Shown here in pieces: positions 33,419 to 41,911 of a DNA stretch of 64,000 nt. The first letter of the stretch is position 1. Every line of letters starts with the position of its first letter. Below the pieces are notes generated by a model. That model did not search any database. It was not told the DNA's origin and saw only the letters and a program-made list of their open reading frames with translations. The position numbers were made by a program, and so were the translations under genes. The DNA is from Colivicinus sp963607765 (lineage in GTDB: Bacteria > Bacillota_I > Bacilli_A > Erysipelotrichales > Erysipelotrichaceae): positions 62,001 to 126,000 of the forward strand of contig CAVDDT010000016.1 of NCBI GenBank assembly GCA_963607765.1. Reading direction: 5' to 3'.

Positions 33419-34236
33419 TAGTGTTAATAATTTTATTGATATTAATATTTTTATATTTATTGATGATTATGCCTAATCTTAATAAGGAAAGAATTGCTTC
33501 GATGAAATCTTTTAGAAATGTTTATATCGCTCATCGAGGACTATTTAATAATAAGGATATTCCCGAAAACAGTTTAATCGCTTTTAAGAGAGCTGTTGAA
33601 AACAATTATGGAATAGAACTTGATGTGCAAATAACTACCGATAAGAAACTCGTGGTTTTTCATGATGCCTCTTTAAAGAGAATGTGTGGAATAGATAAGA
33701 AACTTACAGATTGTTCGTATAATGAATTATTAACTTATAATCTTTTGAATAGTAATGAAAAAATCCCTTTGTTTAAAGAAGTGCTGGATGTTTTAAATAA
33801 GGATACACCATTAATTGTTGAAATAAAGGCTGAAGGGCCATGCCTGGAGACATGTGAAGAAGCGGTTAAGATGCTTAAAAGTTTTGATAGAAACTATACT
33901 ATGGAGTCTTTTAATCCGATGGTAGTTAATTATCTAAAAAAGAACCATCCTGAAATTATTAGAGGCCAGCTTGCCTACAATATGCTTAAAGATAAAGGAA
34001 ACAAAACAAACATTATTGTTAAGTTTATTTGTACATATATGCTTGAAAACTTTATCACAAAACCTGATTATATTGCGTATGACGTGAATAATACTTCTAA
34101 TCTATCTTTTAGAATAATATCTAAATTATATAAAGGGGAATGTGTTGCTTGGACAATCAAAAACGATAAACAACTAGCTTTAGCTAAAAACTATTACCAA
34201 CAATATATTTTTGATTCCTTTATTCCAAAAGAATAA
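33415..34236 (+). CDS. Glycerophosphodiester phosphodiesterase, membrane-anchored
   Basis: This 273-residue protein has one N-terminal hydrophobic segment (MIVLIILLILIFLYLLMIM), then the GDPD catalytic domain: YIAHRGLFNN with catalytic His-Arg, ENSLIAFKRAVENN and GIELDVQIT with metal-binding Glu/Asp, and VVFHDASLKR with the second His. It hydrolyses glycerophosphodiesters to glycerol 3-phosphate and an alcohol, probably at the outer membrane face or in the cytoplasm depending on topology. The start at 33415 makes an ATGA overlap with the acetyltransferase; the frame from 33397 would lie within that gene. Confidence 0.92.
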   Translation: MIVLIILLILIFLYLLMIMPNLNKERIASMKSFRNVYIAHRGLFNNKDIPENSLIAFKRAVENNYGIELDVQITTDKKLVVFHDASLKRMCGIDKKLTDCSYNELLTYNLLNSNEKIPLFKEVLDVLNKDTPLIVEIKAEGPCLETCEEAVKMLKSFDRNYTMESFNPMVVNYLKKNHPEIIRGQLAYNMLKDKGNKTNIIVKFICTYMLENFITKPDYIAYDVNNTSNLSFRIISKLYKGECVAWTIKNDKQLALAKNYYQQYIFDSFIPKE

Positions 34237-34250
34237 TTCCTTTTAATAGT

Positions 34251-34805
34251 TTAAATGAAAGACATAATAGTGATAAATGCCACACCAAATATTGCACCAC
34301 CAAGATGAGCTTTATAGCCAATTCCGGGCATGAAATTAAATCCTAGATTTATTATTAATGTCGCTAGTATTCCTGGACTAGAAAGTATTGCACTAATGCC
34401 ACCAGACATATAAATTAGTTTTAATTCAAAGGCTAAAAGACCATATATACCGCTTGATAGTCCGCCGCTGATTGAAGTTTCATCTCCTACATATAATTCA
34501 AATAGGTTTCCACATATTATTGATCCCAATAGAAGAATTAAATACGAAACTGATCCAAGCAAGCTTTCAATGTATCTTCCAATAGAATATATACAATAGA
34601 TGTTTAATAAGAGATGGCTGATAGACATATGTACAAAACCAGCGGTTAACACTCGCCAAATTTGCTTTTTATTGTATAAAGGCTTAATCAAGGCACCAGA
34701 TCTAATAAGGGCGTCTGAGTACCCGTAACCTTTTTCAAGTTGTGTAAATCTAAAGTAATTTAATATACAAATTACTATCGTTGTATATGTAACGATTGAA
34801 TTCAT
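34251..34805 (-). CDS. Rhomboid-family intramembrane serine protease
   Basis: The 184-residue protein has six hydrophobic segments, the minimal bacterial rhomboid core. FVHMSISHLLLNIYCIY corresponds to the conserved H-x3-H-x3-N helix, SGGLSSGIYGLLA to the catalytic Ser helix (Ser of GxS, with Ser instead of the usual Gly at the next position), and KAHLGGAIFGVAF carries the catalytic His. The substitution after the Ser is seen in some active relatives, so activity is likely but not certain. It cleaves transmembrane substrates; none is evident here. The start is preceded by TATAAT at 6 bases and no ribosome-binding site. Confidence 0.87.
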   Translation of the reverse strand: MNSIVTYTTIVICILNYFRFTQLEKGYGYSDALIRSGALIKPLYNKKQIWRVLTAGFVHMSISHLLLNIYCIYSIGRYIESLLGSVSYLILLLGSIICGNLFELYVGDETSISGGLSSGIYGLLAFELKLIYMSGGISAILSSPGILATLIINLGFNFMPGIGYKAHLGGAIFGVAFITIMSFI

Positions 34806-34811
34806 GAAGAA

Positions 34812-34840
34812 ATTATATCAAATACTGTTGACATGCATAA
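34812..34840 (-). promoter_or_regulatory. Promoter of the rhomboid gene, predicted leaderless
   Basis: On the minus strand TTATGC (34840-34835), 17 bases, TATAAT (34817-34812), then 6 bases to ATG. It overlaps the opposite-facing promoter of the lysine riboswitch. Confidence 0.6.
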
Positions 34841-34856
34841 ATAGTTGTGTGAGAAT
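34828..34856 (+). promoter_or_regulatory. Promoter of the riboswitch-controlled transporter operon
   Basis: TTGACA (34828-34833, perfect -35), 17 bases, GAGAAT (34851-34856) as -10. The start is expected near 34863, just ahead of the aptamer. Confidence 0.7.
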
Positions 34857-34871
34857 AAGTGCATAAAATCT

Positions 34872-35034
34872 TATGTATAGAGGTAGCGATGTAGAAAAGT
34901 AGCTAAGCAAGGAGGCATCCAGTGACCTTAGTGAAAGGCAACCATCGCCGAACGAATTAAGTAGGCATATTTAATTTGTGGGGATATAGGAAATACCTAT
35001 TTCACTCCTTCGAAAGAAGAGGCGCTATTATATG
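34872..35034 (+). promoter_or_regulatory. Lysine riboswitch (L box)
   Basis: The leader contains the L-box landmarks in order: AGAGGTAGCGA near 34880, AAAAGTAGC, GTGAAAGG near 34937, CATCGCCGAA near 34945-34955, paired arms with GAATTAAG...TTAATTTGTGG, and the closing strand GGCGCTATTA at 35021-35030, complementary in part to TATAGAGG at the 5' end. Lysine binding should favour the downstream terminator and shut off the transporter genes. Together with the amino acid ABC transporter it controls, this strongly suggests lysine as the cargo. Confidence 0.92.
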
Positions 35035-35051
35035 TCCGATTACTTATTAGT

Positions 35052-35082
35052 CGTATGTGTGATGGCACATACGATTTTTATT
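35052..35082 (+). terminator. Riboswitch expression-platform terminator
   Basis: CGTATGTG pairs with CACATACG around TGATGG, then ATTTTTATTT. It lies between the aptamer and the ribosome-binding site of the binding-protein gene, as expected for lysine-dependent attenuation. Confidence 0.87.
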
Positions 35083-35106
35083 TAATCTTAAGGAAGGACA
35101 TATTAA

Positions 35107-36003
35107 ATGAAAAGATTAATTAATGTATTGCTTGCGCTTATGATGATGCTTACATTTAGCGCATGTACAAGCTCTAGTTCAAGTAGTGAAGAAAGTGATT
35201 CTGATTCAACTGATACAGAAACAGTTTCTAGTGGAGTTGAAGATGGTGTTTTAACTATCGCTATGGAATGTGCATATGCTCCATATAACTGGACTCAAAC
35301 TGATGATAGTAATGGTGCTGTTCCTATTAAAGACACAAATGATTACGCTAATGGTTATGATGTAATGATTGCTAAAAAGATTTGTGAAGCAAATGGATGG
35401 GAGCTTGAAATTGTAAGAAGTGATTGGGATTCTTTAGTTCCTAGTGTACAAACTGGTGTAATTGATGCTGTTATCGCAGGCCAATCAATGACTGCTGAAA
35501 GAAGCGAACAAGTTGATTTTGCTGGTCCTTATTACTATGCATCTTTTGCAATTCTAGTAAAGAGTGATTCACCTTTAGCTAGTGCTACTTCAATTAACGA
35601 TTTTGCTGGCTATACAGGCACTGCACAATCTGCTACTATTTGGTATTCTGATTGTCTTCCTCAAATGGAAGGCGCAACAATTGCTACTGCTAGTGAATCT
35701 GCTCCTGCAATGATTATGGCGGTAGAATCTGGTACCGTTGACTTTGTTGTTACTGATTTGCCTACTGCTACAGGTGCTACTGTTGCTTATTCTGATCTTA
35801 CAGTATTAGATTTCACTGGAACTGATGGTGACTTTGTATTTACTGATGAAGAAAGAGCTGAAAACGTTAATATTGGTGTTTCTGTTAAAAAAGGTAACAC
35901 AGTATTAAAAGAAGCTATTGATTCAGTCTTGAGTACAATGACTGTTGATGACTTTAATGCTTTAATGGATGAAGCGATTGCCATTCAACCTTTAGGAGAA
36001 TAG
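35107..36003 (+). CDS. Amino acid (probably lysine) ABC transporter substrate-binding lipoprotein
   Basis: This 298-residue extracytoplasmic protein has a signal peptide with lipobox FSAC, a Ser/Asp-rich linker and a polar amino acid binding fold (SBP_bac_3): GVLTIAMECAYAPYNWT, GYDVMIAKKICEANG, and SLVPSVQTGVIDAVIAGQSMTAERSE-like segments, the last two being the family's ligand-binding signature. The L-box riboswitch upstream indicates lysine; binding-site residues alone would not separate lysine from arginine or histidine. AAGGAAGGA lies before the ATG. First of a three-gene importer operon. Confidence 0.92.
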   Translation: MKRLINVLLALMMMLTFSACTSSSSSSEESDSDSTDTETVSSGVEDGVLTIAMECAYAPYNWTQTDDSNGAVPIKDTNDYANGYDVMIAKKICEANGWELEIVRSDWDSLVPSVQTGVIDAVIAGQSMTAERSEQVDFAGPYYYASFAILVKSDSPLASATSINDFAGYTGTAQSATIWYSDCLPQMEGATIATASESAPAMIMAVESGTVDFVVTDLPTATGATVAYSDLTVLDFTGTDGDFVFTDEERAENVNIGVSVKKGNTVLKEAIDSVLSTMTVDDFNALMDEAIAIQPLGE

Positions 36004-36006
36004 TTA

Positions 36007-36834
36007 ATGTTGTTTGCTGATATTGCAAAAGCATGGACAAATTATAGTTCTTCATATTTAGCTGGAATCAAGAATACCTTGATTCTTGCTTTTGTTGGAA
36101 CGGTACTTGGCTGTTTGATTGGATTTTTGTGTGGTATCCTTCAAACTATTCCTTATACAAAAAATGATAATGTTTTTAAGAAATTCTTTTTAAAGCTATT
36201 AAGAGCAATTATTAGAATATATGTAGAATTCTTTAGAGGAACACCAATGGTTCTTCAAGCAGTATTCTTCTATTATGGTCTTCCATATCTTACTAATAGT
36301 ACATGTAAGTGGAGTGGTGTATGGCCTTGTGCAATACTTGTTGTTTCTATCAACACTGGCGCTTACATGGCTGAAACAGTTAGAGGTGGTATTCTTTCTA
36401 TTGATAAAGGCCAAACTGAGGGTGCTAAGGCAATTGGCATGAACCATTGGCAAACTATGCTTCATGTTATTCTTCCTCAAGTTTTGAAGAATATACTTCC
36501 TCAAATCGGCAATAACTATATTATTAATGTCAAAGATACTTCGGTAATGTTTATTATTTCATTCTCTGAATTCTTTGCTGCCCATAGAGCTGTTACCGGA
36601 GCTACATATATGTATTTCCCTAGTGCTGTAATTGAAATGATTGGCTATTTATGCATGACTCTACTTGCCTCATTTATCTTAAGATTCTGGGAAAAGAAGT
36701 TAGCAGGGAATTCATCTTATACTTTAGCTAGTGTTGACCAATTAGCACCCACTGCAGGTACATTAAATTCGCCTTTAAAGGGAAGCAACTTCGATGAATA
36801 TCATAAGGAGGATGGCAATGGAACCAATAATTGA
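36007..36834 (+). CDS. Amino acid (probably lysine) ABC transporter permease
   Basis: The 275-residue protein has about five transmembrane helices and the His/Glu/Gln permease-family loop GAYMAETVRGGILSIDKGQTEGAKAIGMNHWQ, split here as the EAA-type motif that docks on the ATPase. VEFFRGTPMVLQ is also typical. An extra polar C-terminal tail of about 35 residues after the last helix is longer than usual, and its codons contain the ribosome-binding site of the ATPase gene. AGGAGA precedes the start, three bases after the binding-protein stop. Confidence 0.93.
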   Translation: MLFADIAKAWTNYSSSYLAGIKNTLILAFVGTVLGCLIGFLCGILQTIPYTKNDNVFKKFFLKLLRAIIRIYVEFFRGTPMVLQAVFFYYGLPYLTNSTCKWSGVWPCAILVVSINTGAYMAETVRGGILSIDKGQTEGAKAIGMNHWQTMLHVILPQVLKNILPQIGNNYIINVKDTSVMFIISFSEFFAAHRAVTGATYMYFPSAVIEMIGYLCMTLLASFILRFWEKKLAGNSSYTLASVDQLAPTAGTLNSPLKGSNFDEYHKEDGNGTNN

Positions 36835-37555
36835 AATTAGGCATTTGTCTAAAGCTTTTGGGGCAAATGTAGTCTTAAAAGATATTAATTTTAAAGTGAA
36901 TAAAGGCGATGTAACTTGCATTATTGGTGCTTCGGGCAGTGGCAAATCTACAATGCTTAGATGTATCAATTTGCTTGAAACCCCTACTTCTGGTGATATT
37001 TTTTATCACAATAAGTCAATTTTAGAAAAGGGCTTTAAGCAAGATGAATATCGTACTCATGTTGGCATGTGCTTTCAATCATTTAATTTGTTTAATAATA
37101 TGACCGTACTTGAAAATTGCATTATTGGCCAAGTTAAGGTGTTAAAGAAGACTAAGGAAGAAGCCCGACAAAATGCTTTGATGTATCTTCAAAAAGTTGG
37201 CATGGCTGCTTATATCAATGCTAAGCCTGATCAATTATCTGGTGGCATGAAACAAAGGGTAGCTATTGCAAGAGCATTAGCTATGAATCCTGAAGTATTG
37301 TTGTTTGATGAGCCAACAAGTGCTCTAGATCCAGAAATGGTTGGGGAAGTGTTAAGCGTTATGCAAACTCTTGCGAAAGATGGTATGACGATGATTGTTG
37401 TTACACATGAAATGGGCTTTGCTAGACATGTTTCAAATAGAGTATTATTTATGGAAGATGGTTTAATTGGAGAGGAAGGCACTCCTGAAGACATCTTCGA
37501 TCATCCTAAAAATGAGCGCACAAAAGCATTCTTATCCAAGGTTTTAAACAAGTAG
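36818..37555 (+). CDS. Amino acid (probably lysine) ABC transporter ATP-binding protein
   Basis: This 245-residue ATPase has Walker A GASGSGKST (about residues 34-42), Q-loop FQSFNLFNNMT, signature LSGGMKQR, Walker B VLLFDEPTSALDPE and the switch His in VTHEMGFA, typical of GlnQ/HisP. AAGGAGG at 36805-36811 supports ATG 36818; ATG 36812 and the frame from 36794 lie too close or inside the permease gene. It overlaps the permease end by 17 bases. Last gene of the lysine-riboswitch operon. Confidence 0.95.
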   Translation: MEPIIEIRHLSKAFGANVVLKDINFKVNKGDVTCIIGASGSGKSTMLRCINLLETPTSGDIFYHNKSILEKGFKQDEYRTHVGMCFQSFNLFNNMTVLENCIIGQVKVLKKTKEEARQNALMYLQKVGMAAYINAKPDQLSGGMKQRVAIARALAMNPEVLLFDEPTSALDPEMVGEVLSVMQTLAKDGMTMIVVTHEMGFARHVSNRVLFMEDGLIGEEGTPEDIFDHPKNERTKAFLSKVLNK

Positions 37556-37572
37556 TGGAAACACTACTTTTT
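37551..37572. terminator. Bidirectional terminator after the lysine transporter operon
   Basis: AGTAGTG-GAAA-CACTACT with T run on the plus side; it includes the stop codons of both converging genes. Confidence 0.75.
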
Positions 37573-38052
37573 AAATAGAACGAATTTTTCTAATGGATAG
37601 ATGATACACATTTGAATTGTTCCAGCAGCGAGTGACGCAATTGTTCTACTAAACGAAACTAAATTTGTATTATAGAGTGCACTTACAATTACTCCTTGTA
37701 GCCATGTTGTAAATAAGATTAATATTAAAAGAATTACTACATAGCTAATAAAACCCTTTCTTGTCCCTTTTCCCTTGAAAGTGGCTTTCATATTCACAAA
37801 GTAAGCATAGATATTAGCTAATAGATTTGATAATAAAAAAGGAAGTACATAAGCTAATGTAACCTTATTATCAATAATGTATTTGCCAGGAATATTCGTA
37901 CTATAGAATATTTTATTTAAAAAGTCAGGCAATGTAGTTTTTAGGCCATCAAAAAGATACGGCAAAAGATTAGCTAATAAAAGCTGAACCAAAGTAACCG
38001 TAAAAGATACGATATTATATTTAATAAATTCCTTAAGGTTTTGTTTTTTCAT
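37564..38052 (-). CDS. GtrA-like membrane protein
   Basis: The 162-residue protein has four hydrophobic helices and the GtrA-family pattern: LKEFIKYNIVSFTVTLVQ at the N-terminus and LLANIYAYFVNMKATFK after the second helix. GtrA proteins are thought to help move lipid-linked sugars across the membrane for wall or teichoic acid glycosylation. No glycosyltransferase is adjacent. It is the last gene of a minus-strand unit with thrC, thrB and the ACT protein; its ATG shares a base with the ACT gene stop. Confidence 0.75.
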   Translation of the reverse strand: MKKQNLKEFIKYNIVSFTVTLVQLLLANLLPYLFDGLKTTLPDFLNKIFYSTNIPGKYIIDNKVTLAYVLPFLLSNLLANIYAYFVNMKATFKGKGTRKGFISYVVILLILILFTTWLQGVIVSALYNTNLVSFSRTIASLAAGTIQMCIIYPLEKFVLFKK

Positions 38053-38486
38053 TACTCAAATGATACTACTCTTAACTCCTTTATTTCATTAATCTTTTTT
38101 AATTCGTTTTTAAAGTCATCAATTGATTCATCTAAGTTAGTTATATCTAAGCTAACCATAACAGGTGCGATATCTTTTAAAGGGATTGATTGTGAAATGG
38201 TTATAATTGAAACGTTTAATTTAGATAAAGCATCACATACTTTAGATAAGGCGCCAGTTTTATGAACTAGAGTAAGTGATAATACGAGTTTTCTTGCTTG
38301 ACTTTCTTTTTTGTAAGAAAAAACTTTATCTTGATACTTATAGAAGGTGCTACGTGATATTCCACATTTTTTGCATACAGTACTAATATTGTCGTTAGAT
38401 CTTTCTAAAAGTTCTTTTGCTTCTACAACTTTCTCAAAACATTTGGGCAATAGTTCTTTGTTTACAATTAAATATTCTTTAGACAT
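38052..38486 (-). CDS. HTH-ACT domain protein, UPF0735 family
   Basis: The 144-residue protein has an N-terminal helix-turn-helix-like part (KKCGISRSTFYKYQDKVF, about 41-58) and a C-terminal ACT domain (SLTLVHKTGALSKVCDALSKL... TISQSIPL, about 70-140) that binds an amino acid. This is the layout of UPF0735 (PheB-like) proteins, which sit with threonine or phenylalanine genes. Following thrB, it probably senses threonine or another pathway product and regulates either transcription or enzymes. It overlaps thrB by 19 bases. Its presence is notable because the homoserine dehydrogenase here lacks its own ACT domain. Confidence 0.85.
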   Translation of the reverse strand: MSKEYLIVNKELLPKCFEKVVEAKELLERSNDNISTVCKKCGISRSTFYKYQDKVFSYKKESQARKLVLSLTLVHKTGALSKVCDALSKLNVSIITISQSIPLKDIAPVMVSLDITNLDESIDDFKNELKKINEIKELRVVSFE

Positions 38487-39304
38487 ACAATGCCTCTATT
38501 TTCTACTTTTACATTCTTATAATTTATTGACTTATCAATAGTTAAATCTTTATCGCTTATTGATAGACAAGTGCTGCCTGATCCTGAAATTATAAAAGCT
38601 AACGCTCCACTATCATAGGCTAGTTTTTCATATACCTTAAAATCTTTGATTAATTTCTTGCGATAGGGTTCATGAATTGTATCTTTTGTAATGTATTTAA
38701 TATTTTCTTTATTAAAATTCTTTAAGGCATCAACAACAATAATTGAATTGGCAATATTACTTACCGCATCATTCCTTCTAATTTCATCTTTTAGTACTTT
38801 TCTGGCTTCACTTGTTTTAACTTCATAGCTTGGTATCCAAACGCCAAAATGCCACTTATTTGAAACTTTATATTTTAGTACTATTTCTTTATTAGAAACA
38901 CAAAGTCCACCGTATATAGCGGGAGCTACATTATCTGGATGGCCTTCTATTTTTGTGGCTATTTTAAGCATTTCATCTTTAGATAAACAATTATTATTTA
39001 AAAGTGAACATGCCACAATGCCACCTACAATCATGCAACTACTTGAGCCAAGTCCTCTTGACACAGGTACATTTGCTTTGCATATAACTTTTATTGGCCT
39101 AGCTTTTATTTTCTTGTATTTGCAAGCTTCTTTATAAGAATAGATAAATAGATTGTTTGTTATATCTTCATTCATAAATCCTTTTATCAAAAAAGAATCA
39201 TTTTCCTCAACATAAAAATAATCATATATATTTAGTGCTAATCCTAAACAATCAAAGCCAATTCCTAGATTTGCGCTGGTTGCAGGTACTTTATAACTAA
39301 TCAT
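38468..39304 (-). CDS. thrB: Homoserine kinase
   Basis: This 278-residue GHMP-family kinase phosphorylates homoserine. VPATSANLGIGFDCLGLAL (residues 6-24) is the substrate-side N-terminal motif, PVSRGLGSSSCMIVGG (about 89-104) the ATP-binding loop, and AFIISGSGSTCLSI the C-terminal GHMP motif. Slightly short against the usual 290-310 residues but complete. GGAGAG in the end of thrC serves as ribosome-binding site, and the two overlap by 8 bases. Confidence 0.94.
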   Translation of the reverse strand: MISYKVPATSANLGIGFDCLGLALNIYDYFYVEENDSFLIKGFMNEDITNNLFIYSYKEACKYKKIKARPIKVICKANVPVSRGLGSSSCMIVGGIVACSLLNNNCLSKDEMLKIATKIEGHPDNVAPAIYGGLCVSNKEIVLKYKVSNKWHFGVWIPSYEVKTSEARKVLKDEIRRNDAVSNIANSIIVVDALKNFNKENIKYITKDTIHEPYRKKLIKDFKVYEKLAYDSGALAFIISGSGSTCLSISDKDLTIDKSINYKNVKVENRGIVCLKNI

Positions 39305-40730
39305 GTTTACTCTCCAATTTATGAATTAATGTTTCCTTTTCTTCTTTTCCTATTACTTCATTAAATCTTACTTCTAATTTTTTTAGCTCATTTAAAGAGT
39401 TTGGAATAGCTAAATTTGTATATTCATGCAAGATATCTAAAGCATTTAAATCGTCTTTAATCTCTTTGTTAGTTAAGCATTTATAAACATCTTTGGAAAA
39501 CTTAAATGGAGAAGCGGTTGATAGAATGACTTTCTTATGACCACTTTCTATTTTTTTAGATACCGATGTTGCCACAGCTGTGTGAGGGTCAATTAAATAA
39601 TGATAATTAATATAGTATTCTTTTATTGTTTCTTTGACTTCTTCTTCAGTTGCGTAAGCACCAACAAAATCATTTTGAATATCTTTTAAAAGGTTATTTG
39701 ATATTTTATATCCTTTTTTTGTTTTTAAATTATTCATCAAATCTAAAACAAGCTTATCATCTTTGCTTTTTAAAAATAATAGTCTTTCCAAATTACTAGA
39801 AATTAAAATATCAATTGAAGGTTCTATGGTGTTGTAGAAAGGACGATCCGCTTTATATATTCCGGTGTTAATAAAGTCTGTTAAAACATTGTTTTTATTC
39901 GATGCACAAACTAGTTTGTTTATAGGAAGTCCCAAACATTTGCCTATATATCCAGCTAAAATATCGCCAAAGTTACCAGTTGGTACATAAAAATCAACTA
40001 GTTCATCTTTAACTATTTCTTTCTTTTTTAATAAATCAAAGTAGGCTTTAAAATAATATACTATTTGAGGAATTAATCTAGCTATATTAATTGAATTAGC
40101 ACTAGTTAAGTGAATGCTGTCAAACTTATTTTCGGATAGAATTTCCTTTACTAGACTTTGACAATCATCAAAGTTTCCTTTTACAGCTATTACATTAGTA
40201 TTATTTCCTCTTGTGGTAGACATTTGCCTTTCTTGAATGGTAGATACCATTTTATATGGATACAAAATATAGATTCTAGTTTTATCTATATCTTTAAATC
40301 CCTCAAGCGCCGCTTTTCCTGTATCGCCACTTGTAGCACTTAATATCACAATATCTTTGTCGTCTTTACTACATTTTGTTAGGATATGTGGCAAAAATTG
40401 TAAGGCAACGTCTTTAAAGGCACAAGTTGGTCCATGATATAGTTCCAAAAAATAATCATTGCCTACTTTTATAAGCGGTGTAATTTCCTTGGTGTCGAAA
40501 TTATCATTGTATGCGTTTGTTACAATTTCTTTTAAATCAATATCATTAAAGAAAATAGAAATAATATTTAAAGCTAAGTCTTGATAGCTTAAATCCTTTA
40601 ATTTATAAATATCATCTATTTTTGAAATATGTTCTGGAACATATAGTCCACCATCATTTGCTAAGCCGTTTAATATTGCTTGAGAGGAATCAACTTTTTC
40701 ATTTATATTTCTTGTACTAATAAACTTCAT
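39297..40730 (-). CDS. thrC: Threonine synthase
   Basis: This 477-residue PLP enzyme makes threonine from O-phosphohomoserine. STRNINEKVDSSQAIL at the N-terminus and HGPTCAFKDVALQFLPHIL (Lys binds PLP) are those of the long thrC form found in E. coli and yeast. ATSGDTGKAALEGF and YVPTGNFGDILAGY follow. The start at 40730 (ATG) is preferred over GTG 40739 because AAGG lies eight bases before it. First gene of thrC-thrB-ACT-gtrA, divergent from hom with about 80 bases between. Confidence 0.95.
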   Translation of the reverse strand: MKFISTRNINEKVDSSQAILNGLANDGGLYVPEHISKIDDIYKLKDLSYQDLALNIISIFFNDIDLKEIVTNAYNDNFDTKEITPLIKVGNDYFLELYHGPTCAFKDVALQFLPHILTKCSKDDKDIVILSATSGDTGKAALEGFKDIDKTRIYILYPYKMVSTIQERQMSTTRGNNTNVIAVKGNFDDCQSLVKEILSENKFDSIHLTSANSINIARLIPQIVYYFKAYFDLLKKKEIVKDELVDFYVPTGNFGDILAGYIGKCLGLPINKLVCASNKNNVLTDFINTGIYKADRPFYNTIEPSIDILISSNLERLLFLKSKDDKLVLDLMNNLKTKKGYKISNNLLKDIQNDFVGAYATEEEVKETIKEYYINYHYLIDPHTAVATSVSKKIESGHKKVILSTASPFKFSKDVYKCLTNKEIKDDLNALDILHEYTNLAIPNSLNELKKLEVRFNEVIGKEEKETLIHKLESKHD

Positions 40731-40810
40731 TTTTTTCACCTTGTTTAATCATAATAAAAATGATACTATGTTTTTTGTAAGTAAACAAGTGTACGCAGAG
40801 GATAGACAGT

Positions 40811-41911
40811 ATGAAAATTGCAATATTAGGGTATGGTGTTGTTGGCAAAGGGGTATATAAGCTCTCTAAAGACAACAATATTGAAGTTAAATATATTTTA
40901 GTAAGAGATAAAAATAAGAAATTAGATGTCGATAGTATCCTAAGTGATGATATTAACGAAATATTAAATGATAAAGAAGTAGATACTGTTGTTGAGTGTA
41001 TGGGCGGTAATAACCCGGCTTTTAATTATTGTAGGATGGCAATTCTTAATAAGAAGAATGTTGTTTCAAGTAATAAAAAGATGCTTGTTTCTTACTTAAA
41101 AGAAATAAATGATTTAGCATTAGAAAATAATGTTTCTTTGCTTTATTCCAGTGCTTGTGGTGGTGGGATTCCTATTCTTCATGAAATTAATAGAATCAGC
41201 GATATTGATTCTATTTTAGAGTTAAGAGGAATTATGAATGGAACAAGTAATTACATTTTAGATAAGATGTATTTTGAAAACATTGATTTTGGTGAATGCC
41301 TTAAGAAAGCTCAAGAACTTGGCTATGCTGAAAGAGATCCTAGTGACGATATTGATGGTGTTGACACTGCAAATAAGGTTATTCTAGCTAGCTTGTTAGC
41401 TTTCAAAAAAGCATTTAAACTAGAAGATATTTTTGTAAAAGGAATTAGAAATATAAATATTAAGGATATTGAATACTTTAAAGAAAATGGATATAAATGC
41501 GTTCTTTTGGGAAGTTCCAATGGAGAATGTTTAAAGGTTATTCCAACGATATTTAAGGATTCTATATTTGCAAATATTAGAACAAACAATAATTGTTTTA
41601 TGATTGATGCTAGAGATTTAGGGACTCAATACTATACAGGACAGGGTGCGGGTAGTCTTCCTACCGCAAGCAATGTTGTTAGAGACTTGAAAGATATTAA
41701 TAATAGTTTTTCAATTAGAATAGATACTTTTTCTAAGCCAAATTACGATAATGACAAGGGCATTTACTATGTTAGAAACGGTAAAGCAATAGAAGAATAT
41801 GTTGATAAGAAAATAAATGATACAACTTTTGTTTCAAAAGATATCACAATATCGAAATTGAAACAAATGATTACTGAAAATAGTTTTGTTTGTGAGGTTA
41901 AACATGATTAA
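40811..41911 (+). CDS. hom: Homoserine dehydrogenase, short form without ACT domain
   Basis: The 366-residue enzyme reduces aspartate semialdehyde to homoserine. ILGYGVVGKGVYKL is the NAD(P)-binding Rossmann loop, SACGGGIPILHEI and LRGIMNGTSNYILDKM the substrate region, and GYAERDPSDDIDGVDTANK the catalytic segment with Lys. B. subtilis Hom (about 433 residues) has a C-terminal ACT domain for threonine feedback; here the chain ends at the catalytic core, so feedback would have to be supplied otherwise. GAGGA is the ribosome-binding site. It overlaps the aspartokinase gene by 8 bases. Confidence 0.94.
   Translation: MKIAILGYGVVGKGVYKLSKDNNIEVKYILVRDKNKKLDVDSILSDDINEILNDKEVDTVVECMGGNNPAFNYCRMAILNKKNVVSSNKKMLVSYLKEINDLALENNVSLLYSSACGGGIPILHEINRISDIDSILELRGIMNGTSNYILDKMYFENIDFGECLKKAQELGYAERDPSDDIDGVDTANKVILASLLAFKKAFKLEDIFVKGIRNINIKDIEYFKENGYKCVLLGSSNGECLKVIPTIFKDSIFANIRTNNNCFMIDARDLGTQYYTGQGAGSLPTASNVVRDLKDINNSFSIRIDTFSKPNYDNDKGIYYVRNGKAIEEYVDKKINDTTFVSKDITISKLKQMITENSFVCEVKHD

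Noticed and set aside
40740..40810. T-box or other riboswitch between thrC and hom
   Set aside because: The gap is about 70-80 bases and has no conserved T-box or aptamer sequence.
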